NCBI GenBank assembly: GCA_037576215.1
Contig: JBANDB010000013.1
Location: forward strand, 2,418,001 to 2,482,000
Source of the DNA: Armillaria gallica
Lineage: Eukaryota > Basidiomycota > Agaricomycetes > Agaricales > Physalacriaceae
Reading direction: 5' to 3'
Length of the DNA: 64,000 nt
How positions within the stretch are numbered: position 1 is the first letter of the stretch; the number at the start of each line of letters is the position of its first letter. Below are positions 44,829 to 54,504 of the stretch, in pieces. Made by a program: the position numbers and the translations under genes. The notes under the pieces are model-generated. The model saw only the letters and a list, made by a program, of their open reading frames with translations. It was not told where the DNA came from and did not search any database.

Positions 44829-45701
44829 TTATGAGGGGGACAATGAGGGTGCAATCCGAGCAGAGTACAATTTTCCGCTCCTGCGCCTCTTTACTTGGAT
44901 GGTGAGGTAGGCAAGAGATGGGACATTCTTCCCTGCATCCAACCAGTAAGATATACTGAAAGCTGCGCTGCTTACGCTCACCTTGACATTATCAGTGCGG
45001 CGTGTGTAATCCGTGAAGGGAATATACACTCCTGAGTTTGAAGGTCACAGGTTGATACTCCCCCGTATTTTTGCGAGGACAGTCAGGTAGAAGATACACT
45101 GCTCGCATTTGTAAAGAAGAGGGATATATTTCCTGCCAAGCCACAGAGATGAATGTATGCCTGCTTCATCAGTGTGAACTATGGGCGAATTTGAAAGGGT
45201 GTACAAAATCGACTACTCATCTAACGTCGGGCATGGCATAATGGTTAATATTGTCGCATCTCGAGGTTCGATTCCTTGTATCCGAACTTGCCACAGTCAT
45301 CACGAATTTTTGGATATTGCTCACCTCGGAGGCGAAAATGTCAGCAGTAAGTAGAAAGAGGGAGGCGTCGTCTTCAGCGTGGATGTATGGCAGGTGACTC
45401 AGACTGTGACAGAGACACTTACTGGAGAAAGACTGCTATAATTGCAGCGTACCTGACTCACATCAATCGGTGCCCTCTTCAGAATCCCACTCTCCGACTG
45501 CTCCCATTCCATCGAAAGCGATAGAGGTGACTGTATGCGCCCAGCATCAGCGTTCCAATCTTCTGTGAATCCTGTCGAGGTATACGAGTTCAAAGTTGAA
45601 AGAAGCGGCCGAGGCCCGAGTATATCATGGTCGTACGGTAGGAGAGCTGGGTCGGTGTGTGACGAGGGCAGTCCTTGTACGTATGTACGCTCATACATCA
45701 T
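44829..45701 (-). CDS. Possible spliced gene, unresolved
   Basis: The minus-strand frame at 45701-45430 reads like protein (SHTDPALLPYDHDILGPRP, SMEWEQSESGILKRAPIDV) and ends at a GT following GAGTCAG. Further stretches at about 45010-44830 (VKVSVSSAAFSISYWLDAGK, YLTIQVKRRRSGKLYSARI) could be a later exon. I could not join them in phase, and the interval overlaps the dispersed repeat, so this may be chance or a decayed gene. No domain is recognised. Confidence 0.25.
45228..45285 (+). ncRNA. tRNA-like module, anticodon arm missing
   Basis: The plus strand reads TCGGGCATGGCATAATGG, a short spacer, GAGGTTCGATTCC and then TATCCGA. The D-arm resembles tRNA-Asp. A corresponding copy lies at 59785-59848. 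Confidence 0.45.
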
Positions 45702-45734
45702 CCTGAGGCTGAGGTCGTGGTACGGGTTCCTGAC

Positions 45735-45801
45735 AGTGATATGGCATAAGAGCTACGATCCCTGCATTGGACAGGTCGAGGTTCGATCCCTCGTCTCTGA
45801 A
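45735..45801 (+). ncRNA. tRNA-like module with candidate GCA anticodon (degenerate)
   Basis: This is the fullest of the modules. It has a D-arm TGGCATAAGAGCTA with a 4-bp stem, a loop CTGCATT whose central triplet would be GCA, a perfect 5-bp T-arm (CGAGGTTCGATCCCTCG) and an acceptor with 5 of 7 pairs. The anticodon stem keeps only 3 of 5 pairs. Probably a tRNA pseudogene, though a divergent functional tRNA is not excluded. Confidence 0.4.
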
Positions 45802-46622
45802 ATACTCGTTGCGCATGGCGCATATTACATTTAATATAGAGCTCACAAGGGGGAGAGTTGTAATTCGGTTTGCTTTATAATGCATTGTCGACCACTGGCA
45901 AAACACCATTACCAGACTAACGCGCGTGTATTCCCATCAGCATTGCGACATTCACAATCCTAGAAATCCGTTGCAGATGCGGACTCCGCTGCCGGCGTAA
46001 CCAAAGAGCTCGCGGAAGAAGCCTAAACGATTCCGCCGGGAGATTCCAGATTGAAACGTGTGGAGGGCTGGAAACGTCCTTGTGGTTACCACGAAAAAGA
46101 CTCGGACATCAATGCATCAGTCATAATGCATAAAGCTTTAAAGACGGCAATAATTTGACAGGCCCCTGGTCATGGTCCTCCACCCACCCTATTATTCCCG
46201 CAGTGGATGTTAGACTCGTCTTCATTCGTAATAGTTGCCGTAATGACTTCAAGACGCAGTATACACTGCTAGTGGTAAAATTAAAGTGACAAAGCGCGTC
46301 AAGAAACGTTAACATCGTCGCCACATCCGCCACGATGACGTGCCTGCGCTTCAAAATATCTTCTAAGCTCTGGCATCAGTAGTATGTCAGATCTCCTCAG
46401 TGAACAGTAAGCTACCAAAGCAGTTTAGCAACATACTACCGATTCGGGTACATTGCGCCTCGAAGGTTACCTTTGTTAAAGACAGAACGAGGTGGAATAT
46501 CAAGACCTATGGAATGCAAAACACCTAAACCCGCTAACTTGAAAAGAATAAAAGAATATACGCTTAAGTACGAGAGCTAGTTGAGCATAAAGAGAGCCAT
46601 CCAAGACCTCGCGTATCTGCCA
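45802..46622. other. Intergenic region, nothing recognised
   Basis: No frame or repeat here could be tied to a family. The interval lies downstream of the minus-strand membrane protein gene at 46623. Confidence 0.4.
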
Positions 46623-47886
46623 TCAAACCTCTGGTGCACCACGATATGCGGTTGGTGGACTAGTAGACTTTGCCGGCGAAAGCCTGTTAGGGATCATATT
46701 CGAGTCCGGAGATGATGTCGGAAGTGGGGTGTAAGATTGAGGATACCCTCCGGGAGCTTGCTGCTGGCCATAAGGTACGCCGTTGGCAGAAGGAAAAGTC
46801 GACGGGTCGTTAGGGTCCTACACAGTATGAGCTCGATAGCAAAACCTCAACACGTAACTCACATAAACTTTATTGTACACAGGCGGCGCATACGCCAACC
46901 CGGTAAGGTTCTTACCCACAAAGGAAGAAGTGGTAAGTGGGATATCCCCTCCCATAGGACTAGTAGTGGCGACGCCAGCAAGCCCACGGCGACGATGACG
47001 GCGCACCAGGAAGAAGATCAGAGCAGCGATTATAGCAAGGCCCACAACACACCCAACAACGCCACCGACAATCGCACCAGTGTTGCTGCTCGAGCCACTT
47101 GAGCTTGATTCAAAAGCCGCCGAAAGGGTGGGATAGGAAGAGATAGATGTAGAACGCGAAGTAGAGCCGCTGGTGGACGCGATGTGGGTCGCCTCAGCAC
47201 CTTTATCGAGTACAGCACTAGCAAAGTCGAAGGTGCCATTTGTGAGAAGGGATTGATAGGCATAGTGCGGTACTGCAGTGCCGTCGGGTATTTTACCCGG
47301 ATACCTGCAAGTCAATAGAGAGGTTATTCCATGCTCCCGGATTAGAATAGGCAAACGTACGTCTGGTACGTTGTTGTGCAATTAGCTACCCACTCACCCC
47401 AGCTATGTGCGCCGCCGTTAATCCTTAATCCTGACGGATTTACGAAGGAAACTCACACTGAGACGGAACCACCTTGGCAAGCAGCACATACGTTCAGGAG
47501 AGAATAGTACACGGTATTGCATACACAGTCAGACGTGTATATTGTGCTTACACCCGAATAGTGGTATCCCGACGGAAGAGTCTGGATCGTGAAATCTGTC
47601 ATGGAATGATTTTTTTCAGAAAAAATGCACTTGACGATATCCTGAAGAGCAAAACGTACTGGCGGTACATACACCTCCCAATGCTTTCCCTACGTCGCAA
47701 GGACTTTGATTTAGCGAGTTGAACGACTACATCGAAGATCAGTCGTCAATCCTCATGGTATCAAGGATGATGGCCACTTACCCATGAGTACGCAGCATCC
47801 GTACAGGTCGCCTCGCTCTGTGCCCTTGCACCCCTCAAGTTCTGCAAAGCTAGAACGGATAGAAACACCGCGAAGTCGTGCAACAT
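46623..47886 (-). CDS. Secreted-entry single-pass membrane protein, Ser-rich stalk
   Basis: ATG at 47886 opens MLHDFAVFLSVLALQNLRG, a signal peptide, followed by a Cys-containing ectodomain: EATCTDAAYSW, then SPCDVGKALGGVCTA-type sequence, TSDCVCNTVYYSLLNVCAAC and CTTTY-like residues. The last large exon (47310-46870) carries PDGTAVPHYAYQSLL, a Ser/Thr-rich stalk (STSGSTSRSTSISS), a hydrophobic helix starting GAIVGGVVGCVVGLAII, and a basic stop-transfer RRHRRR. The cytoplasmic tail is Pro/Ser-rich and ends TAYRGAPEV at 46623. This layout is common in a basidiomycete-specific family of unknown role; a surface sensor or adhesin is conceivable but not shown. Confidence 0.8.
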
Positions 47887-49079
47887 GGTAGAATCGGACG
47901 TGGGGAGAGTGAAAGATCACCGCTATCCCTATTGCAGCATTTAAAGTAAACCAGATCTGTTTGATGGAAGCTATGCTGTACGTATCTCATGCCTGGATTT
48001 TGTTTAGGCTGTGCTGCTGATTCCTCCCATGCGCTTTGTATACGTCAAGAGTAGTAGGGATGATGTCCACCGTACCCGTACCGTCAGGCCCTCCAGCCAC
48101 TGGCCTACGGTGCGGTTTACGGTACAGATGTAACCCATAAGATCCGGAGCGTATTACAGCTTTACGGCCGTAAATACGGCATACCTTTTTTGCAGTAGAA
48201 GTGGCTCGAACGACTGCCTTTCTTGCCGCGATGTTGGATCGTATAAACACACTTTCTTCCATCTCGCTCCTACAAATAACCTTTTCCGGAGACAAATACT
48301 CAGTATGCACAATAATTCAACGGGTTTCTACTCGTTTCGACTCCGATCTTGGCCCGATCTACCAGGTTCGACAATATCCCTTGGACGGATACATTAATCT
48401 AGTACGGATTCATGATGTAAAAACACTCAAAATGCGATGATGAATGATTCATCGCATTTTGAGCGTTTCAAGGGTGGTTCGTGCGGAATGGCTTCTTTGC
48501 ATAGCTTCTATACTGATCGCATTCCATCTAGCACATCCTGCCCCAACTTTACAAAATGTTGTCGTATCACCCATACCACCGTTTTATGGCCGTACCATAC
48601 ACTGTACCGTACCGTCGGGCCGTCTTGGCAAGAATATTATGGCGGGTCGCTTATCATGGGTCAAAACGCAGCTTTCTGGGTGAGCCCGGTCTGATTAGCA
48701 CCAAGGACAAGGATCGCCACGTAACTGAGTCCGGCAAGCCTTTCGAGCTAACACCTCGTAATTTAAAAGGAAGATAGTACGCGATGTTTGTGGCCTCCAA
48801 GAGGCTCGGTGATAGCTCTCCGGACCCATAGTACGACGTCACCGCGTTGTGTACAAAAGCGGTGAAAAAATGACCCGGAAACACGATTAATTATGACAGC
48901 CAAAGCCGGATCGCCCAGTGGAGCTCTGATGTGCAAAGCCAGGAACCGAACTCGTCTCGCCCACGTGGCTGCGCTATCACATTTGGGCGAAAGCTAACCC
49001 TTGAAGCCATTGGCGTCGTATGGTTCTGCGCACCATGTCAGACAGTGCGAACAAGGGGTCCTTCGATATCACTCCTAGA
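47887..49079. other. Intergenic region with a perfect hairpin; no gene supported
   Basis: Several open frames around 48200-48780 overlap in different frames with no motif. Words rich in GTACCGTA and TTACGGCCGTA recur (48063-48185 and 48575-48625), suggesting a decayed repeat, but no clear termini were found. The hairpin at 48426-48463 sits between these two parts. Confidence 0.4.
48426..48463. repeat. Perfect 15-bp inverted repeat (8-nt loop)
   Basis: The arms CTCAAAATGCGATGA (48426-48440) and TCATCGCATTTTGAG (48449-48463) are exact reverse complements around the loop TGAATGAT. The flanks do not extend the pairing. Chance occurrence of a perfect 15-bp arm pair at this spacing is unlikely, but its role is unknown. 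Confidence 0.7.
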
Positions 49080-49940
49080 AATCAATTCAATACTGTTCGA
49101 CTGTTGTACTAAAATTAAAATAGCTAGGCAATTGTTCTCCATATAAAATCCGACATGTAACCTTGTTCTCAGTTTTGCCTCTTTCCCTTCCAAAGCATCT
49201 AAGGGCAAGCAGATTTCCGTGGCGATATTATATCACGCTCAGTTAACAAACATATTGCAAGACGTACGGACCACTTTCCATTTTATTAGTGGATGGATCC
49301 GAGGACTCCGGGGTGCTTCTTCTCTGATAAACAGATAGTTGTTATTAGTTTTCCAGGAAAGGATCACAATAGCCTACCCGAAAATCCTCACCCAAACAAG
49401 CCTTACACAGGGGAACGATGCCGAGTCGAGAAGTCAACTACCAACCAACCAGTGTATCCTGTTTAAAGACAAGCTTTGATTTCAAAGTTCAGCCTCGTGC
49501 ATAGGACAGAATGTCGTTCTGAGTGATACATGTGCGTGAGAACAGGAAACATTCTGAGTGCCAGAAATCAGTGTTTATACAGGGAAATGGATGTCGTAGG
49601 GCCCAATTCTCAGACTGTGACGCCCAGAAAAGTTTTGCTAAGCGCCCAGTACCTACCATGATAAGGACGAGGACGTTTCAGCCTGTCCATCTCACTACCA
49701 TGCTCGGTCTCACACCTCTTTCGTGGCTGCATTTTCTGGAAAAGCAAAATCATCATCATCATCGTAGGAATGGCAGTGGTCTCCTCCATTCTTGATTTTG
49801 ATCCTTGATTGATCGCCGTTATTAGAGTGGTCGCTATTTTTAATGTGCTGTTCACTAGCGTCTGCATAGCATTCACTCCATACGGCAGCTAGTTGCTGCG
49901 AAGACAAGTATCAGTGTATGTGACCTAAGACATTCTATTA

Positions 49941-50414
49941 TAGCGCTTCCGGAAAATAATGAGAATCGCACAAAATGTCGTCATCGGTTACATCGAAGGA
50001 TATTTACCACGGCACATGGTTTGCCATGTCAGGGCTGTGGGCCCGGCCGTTCCTTATTGGGACCTTGTGCCGGTAACAACACCAACACCACCACCTCGTT
50101 TGGTCATAACCCTTCGACACATTTGGCAGCATCTCTCCTTTACTGACTACTACGAGCGCCCTTTTACTCATCCCGTACCACGCTGGAAAGCGGTAGTCGT
50201 TATCGTTGATGTGAATATGGTAGCAGGGCTCAACACAGGGGCTTCTAACAATTCCTGCGACAATATGGAAGGATTGCCTGCCACGACTCTCAGAGTAGTC
50301 AGGGGTCAACGTTTCAACAGCGTATATACCAAAAAGAGTATTTACAAGCTGATTTGAGTTCGAAAACATGACGACATCATTTCCCGCGATTCTCATTATT
50401 TTCCGGAAGCGCTG
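49941..50414. mobile_element. MITE of 474 bp with ~31-bp TIRs and TA flanks
   Basis: The left end (from 49941, TAGCGCTTCCGGAAAATAAT and on) matches the reverse complement of the right end (50383-50414) over about 31 bp, with one C/T difference at the tip. TA dinucleotides flank both ends (49939-49940 and 50415-50416), the target preference of Tc1/mariner elements. The duplicated segment copy 2 shows no such element at the corresponding place (around 55150-55250). The interior encodes nothing recognisable; the open frames on both strands across it are by-products of the inverted repeats. Confidence 0.75.
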
Positions 50415-51012
50415 TAAGTATGCATTCAATCGAATTTCTTGAGAATCGCTACTTACCCAAGGTGATTCGAAAAATTGTTTGATGGCTTGCTTATGCAGAA
50501 CACTGCAGACAAATGCGTCCGTCTTTCCCCCCCATCACCTTGTCCCGGTCTTCTTTTCCCTTCTTGTGTCCTCTGCGGAGGATGTTATCTGGTGCAGCAT
50601 GGAAGCCGCATGTTGATTTCGTGCCCCAATAAAAGAATTCAGGGGCAGGACGCCATACTCTATATCGATGCTGCGCCCATATGCTACAATCAACGTCTAT
50701 TTGTACTGATCGGCTCAGTCTTCTACATTCCCTGACGCCCATGCCACCAATAAACACTTTTTGTTACCTGTTTTGAATCCTGTTATTTGATTGAGTTCCT
50801 CATGAATATTCGTCTTTTCACTGGTTTTTATCTCATTCGCGGTGTCTATCTCCTAGACAACTGACGGATTGGATGTTTCCCCTCATGCTGGGCACAGAGA
50901 TATAAGGAATTCATGACATCCGATGTTCATTCCACGGTTACGCGCCTTGCCCCCTTTAGCTTACTGCTTCTCGATAGCGGCCTCCAGGTCTGGGGTGGGA
51001 TAACTTCTGAAT

Positions 51013-52279
51013 ATGCTACTCCTTATTGCTTTGTGAGTCAATTCTCACTATGTTACTGTGTAGACCCAAAAGCTTTAGGGCGGTAGATCTTTCCTCCAGT
51101 TTGCCATTTCGCGTGCCTTTCATTTTGACAACTTCACGGGGACTTTTGCTGTCGGGATACCTATAACACTATTCTGGCATCGTGGTGTGAGCGATCCGAG
51201 TCAGATAGAATTTGTACTAGTAAGCCTCCCGACATCTTTCCAAGGGATCAAATTATTCTCGAATTCCGACATCACCCAACCTGACGGGACGCTCAATGTG
51301 AATTTTCCTGGAACGGGGTGCGTCTCGACTCTCAAGTATCTTTCCAATGAGTACTCAAAGCTCGACTTCCTCTAACCACAGAGATTACACCGTCAAAGCA
51401 TTTACCAATCAAACTGGTCATGCAGCAGTACTTACTACCCAGACATTCGAGGTTCTACCTCCCTCAGAGAATGGTGGCAGTGACAACAGTACGGTGCCAT
51501 TGTCGTACGTAACATGACAATCATAAACTGTCAGACTGGATACTTATACTCTCTTGGTGTGGGATAGCGCTGTACAGTCGGCATCTGTGAATCCGTCAGG
51601 CACTTATGATACTACGTCGCTGCACTCCGTAGAGTCATCCAGGTATGTAATCAAGCTTTATTGGACTTGGGTCTGTCGCTTAAAAATCGTGTTTCAGCAG
51701 TGCCTCCACAGAATCAGTACAAAGCACCGCAACTGCCTCACCGTACGTCATCCATGAGCATAGTCAAATTATTCTGATCATTATTGTAGGAATTCAAATT
51801 CACATCGAAATCATAAAACATCGATCATTATTGGCGCAGTACTAGGATCTCTGGTATCCCTGCTGCTGCTCATTGGATGCGCGACATTTATGTTCGTACG
51901 CCAGCGGAAAGAGCGGAATTTGAACCACCGTCTGTTAGAACCGGACCCCATGATCTTATCGGAGAATTCGCATTCTCCACCACCTCGAAAGAAAAACAGC
52001 GAAACCGTCTCTCCTATGCTGGCAGGTGAAACGACGCCAAACTTGCAGGACAGAAGCTGTGAGACAGCGGAAGAGGCTCCAACTGATGGCGGTAGAGAAA
52101 GGAGAAACAGCATCGGAAATCCTGTTGCTTCTGACCCCCAGGGTGCGCCACAACAAGCACCCTTGGACGTAATGGCTGCGGTTGTGAGGTCGATGAGCCA
52201 GCTTGTACAGTTGTTCATGAACCGAGAAGCACAGAGGGCTCCGCGGGGTTCGTTGGATTCGCCGCCAGAATACGAATAA
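51013..52279 (+). CDS. Single-pass membrane protein, duplicated gene copy 1
   Basis: The start at 51013 (MLLLIA) plus a first intron ending at TAG before ATCTTTCC gives a signal-like N-terminus. The ectodomain reads AFHFDNFTGTFAVGIPITL and WHRGVSDPSQIEFVLVSLP, then TQPDGTLNVNFPGTG and, after an intron, DYTVKAFTNQTGHAAVLT; this looks like one immunoglobulin-like or fibronectin-like sandwich with N-glycosylation sites. A Ser/Thr-rich stalk follows in short exons, then TSIIIGAVLGSLVSLLLLIG as membrane helix, a basic VRQRKER, and a polar tail with SETVSPML and a C-terminal PPEYE. It shares order and motifs with 55736-56844. The role is unknown; the PPxY-like end could bind WW domains. Confidence 0.75.
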
Positions 52280-53140
52280 ATAATATTTATCGGTTGTCAT
52301 GCTTATACGAGCTGAAGCGAAAGGAAATTTCTATACATGCTGGGGCTTAGTAGATATGATATGAAAGCAGGATGCAGCGAGAGAGATAAACTTGAATTAA
52401 CAGAAACGGGATTGTAGAAGCGGTTCGAGGATGTATTACCGCCTTTCACTGAAAGGACTATCATTGAAAGTCATCGTATTGGCGGGATCAATATGGAAAG
52501 TATCTAGCTAACAGTTTCTCTTCATCAACGACAAAGACACTCAGACGAGAATCACACGTACAGATCCCGCATATCACCATGTATCATTATGGGCCCGTTT
52601 CATTTTCTCTGCGGTAGAAGGTGTTTACCGCCGACGGATAAGCCCATCCAAACATTGTACTCGGTCAGGACCGTATCAAAACATGTTAAGATCAACCCAG
52701 AGATTAACACATGGAAACGGTCTAGCCAGCGTCTAACACATCTCGGTCACTTGGTGGATTTCGGAAGTTCTAACCTTTGGCTGAGCCCAAACTTCTCAAA
52801 ATGCAAACGAAATGAAAGTCAGAAAAATTCTACACTCACTCCTGCCTTGCTGCCTCGAACGTGACATTTGTTTCGTCCTTTAGTCTCGGAATCTCGAGAT
52901 AGACGCCGGAGCTATCAGCAGGACGAACGACAAGTCTAGACTACGTAATGATATACCTTCATACCGCGTGCGTGACATTCGCTCTGTGCTCTATAGGGAT
53001 TCGACCTCCGGAGTATGTCCTTCATTCTGTGTAAGAACTAGCAAGATGAGCGAAAAGAGACACACAGAACCCCCTACCAAGCATGGGATTGCTTCGCAAG
53101 GTTAATTTTTGAAAACATTGATCTGTGTTCTGACCAAGTT
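52280..53140. other. Intergenic region, end of duplication copy 1
   Basis: No gene is supported. The first 400 bp still align in part with the 3' flank of copy 2. The remainder has no recognised content. Confidence 0.35.
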
Positions 53141-53559
53141 CTACCTAGACCCGACAAGCAACTCGCTCGCTGGACAGCGGATTCGGCGAAACATTGGCAC
53201 ATAGTCAAAACATAACGAGGCTGTCGAGAACACGAGGCTGGTTAATAGCAGGCATTGATGAAGCAAAATCGGAAACAAAGAAAAACAAATTTTCGTTAGT
53301 GGTATGTATAGCCACGTGATACGTGGTCCCAATCGGCCGAAGTTCCCGGGATGATCGATCATCCTTTGACACTTCGAACGACGACCAACAAGTTCCCGTC
53401 TTCCTCATTCTCTGTCCTTTCTAACACTACAGCTGTGTGAAATATGCGATTAGGCGCCGGACGAATCCCCAAGGGATCTTTTACTATATAAGCACTGGGG
53501 ACACCGAAAGCGACGACATACAATAAGGAGGATGTTTTTGCCACTGATGATGACATCAT
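53141..53559 (-). CDS. Hypothetical protein, frame-broken or spliced
   Basis: From ATG at 53559 the minus strand reads MMSSSVAKTSSLL, then AYIVKDPLGIRPAPNRIFHT and AVVLERTENEEDGNLLVVV. After a frame change near 53365 another protein-like stretch follows (DDRSSRELRPIGTTYHVAIH, NENLFFFVSDFASS) to a stop at 53205. The two halves might be joined by a short intron not identified here, or the gene may be frameshifted. The pattern weakly recalls small cytosolic basidiomycete proteins of unknown function. No motif fixes a role. Confidence 0.35.
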
Positions 53560-54504
53560 GACGGTGGAGGTCTTATGCGCACATACCACCACCCGAGGGT
53601 TTTACAAGACACGTGACTACCCAAAACCTTTCTTCCTTTCCCCCATCATGTCCTTCCCCGTCATTATAGCTTCACACTCGGTTGGGCGTTATTCTGCGCC
53701 AACGTGTACCATGCCTGTTCACCGCTCTTGTCCCCTACAGGCTGCTCACGTTCGGAAGTCGTAGACTCGAGTCGAGTCTGGCTGTCCTGGTGCCATCATG
53801 CCCGAGCCCTTTCACCGTTACTGTTATTCTGGCAATATGACGTCGCGTTGCGCTAACTATTTCTGAGCCCTAATCCCCTCCTCCATCGCATACGCGTCAG
53901 CATCCCTTGGCCGTCGACTACACATCTCCAGTACGCCTCCCCGTCAATAACACTGGTCTATATCATTCTTTGTGACGCCTTGGTCCGGGCAAAAAACTCT
54001 CGGCAACCGGCATCCTCAGGTATCGCCGCTTCCAAATGGGAAGCCTTTGTCATTCGATCGTCGCTACGGTTGTCACCACGCGCTGAGAACAAATGAGAAA
54101 CGTCCCTCAACTATCTTTCAACAAGGAGGGAGACTTATATCAATGATCAACACAAATCCTTGCGGTAAGGTTTTCTATTAATAATGGCGTACGCTTCATG
54201 CTGACTATGAAATCCTAGCGGCAGAAAATCATCCTTCAGTTGACTATCCATTGAAAGATATGCCATGTTCATGTGCACGCAATCTGTACCTTGGCATGTC
54301 GCAAGGTGCGATCTCCCTTCTCTCCTCGCTGTTCTTGTGGACTAATGCATGAACTCAGTTCAAGTAGCGTATTCCTCTGTCACTGGCGATGATCGAACAG
54401 TAGCCATATGCCAGTGCGGGGTTGAGTTCATCGATGCTCGTTGGGCACGACACTGATTCGTATGTAACTGGTGATATGTTCCATGTCCGTCTTTTTCTAG
54501 AAGC
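53560..54504. other. Intergenic spacer between the duplicated segments
   Basis: Pyrimidine-rich sequence with short frames on both strands, none with a motif. It separates duplication copy 1 from copy 2. Confidence 0.35.

Larger units (their letters stand above)
43660..45285. repeat. Dispersed repeat with tRNA-like modules, copy 1
   Basis: The first half (43676-43880) aligns with 58957-59150, sharing words such as CACTGGCCC-TACCAAT, ATCATGAAGTTTCAC and GATTGT-AAGCCA. The middle (44370-44600) aligns with 59325-59540 around GCCAGGAAAGCAA, AGATAGTCACTG and GGGGAATCGAACCCTC. The end (45228-45285) aligns with 59785-59848. Each half carries minus-strand tRNA-like modules at about 43968-44028, 44296-44352 and 44540-44607, and a plus-strand one at 45228-45285. 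No transposase or RT frame is present. The origin could be a SINE-like element or a duplicated tRNA-pseudogene cluster. Confidence 0.6.
49080..52690 (+). repeat. Tandem segmental duplication, copy 1
   Basis: The segment aligns with 54505-57065. Matching points are 49085-49200 with 54507-54660 (TCAATACTGTTCGA, AGGC-ATTGTTCTCC, TATAAAA), 50810-50950 with 55505-55680, 51013-52279 with 55736-56844 (the gene), and 52580-52690 with 56950-57065 (TGTACTCGG-C-GGACC). Copy 1 is longer mainly because of the MITE at 49941-50414 and length differences upstream of the gene. The copies are separated by about 1.8 kb and lie head to tail. Confidence 0.75.

Noticed and set aside
45735..45801. Functional tRNA-Cys (GCA)
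   Set aside because: Anticodon stem has only 3 of 5 pairs and the acceptor has mismatches; kept as a tRNA-like module only.
49959..50429. Long open frames on both strands (132 and 141 codons)
   Set aside because: They cover the MITE with inverted ends, mirror each other and carry no protein motif.
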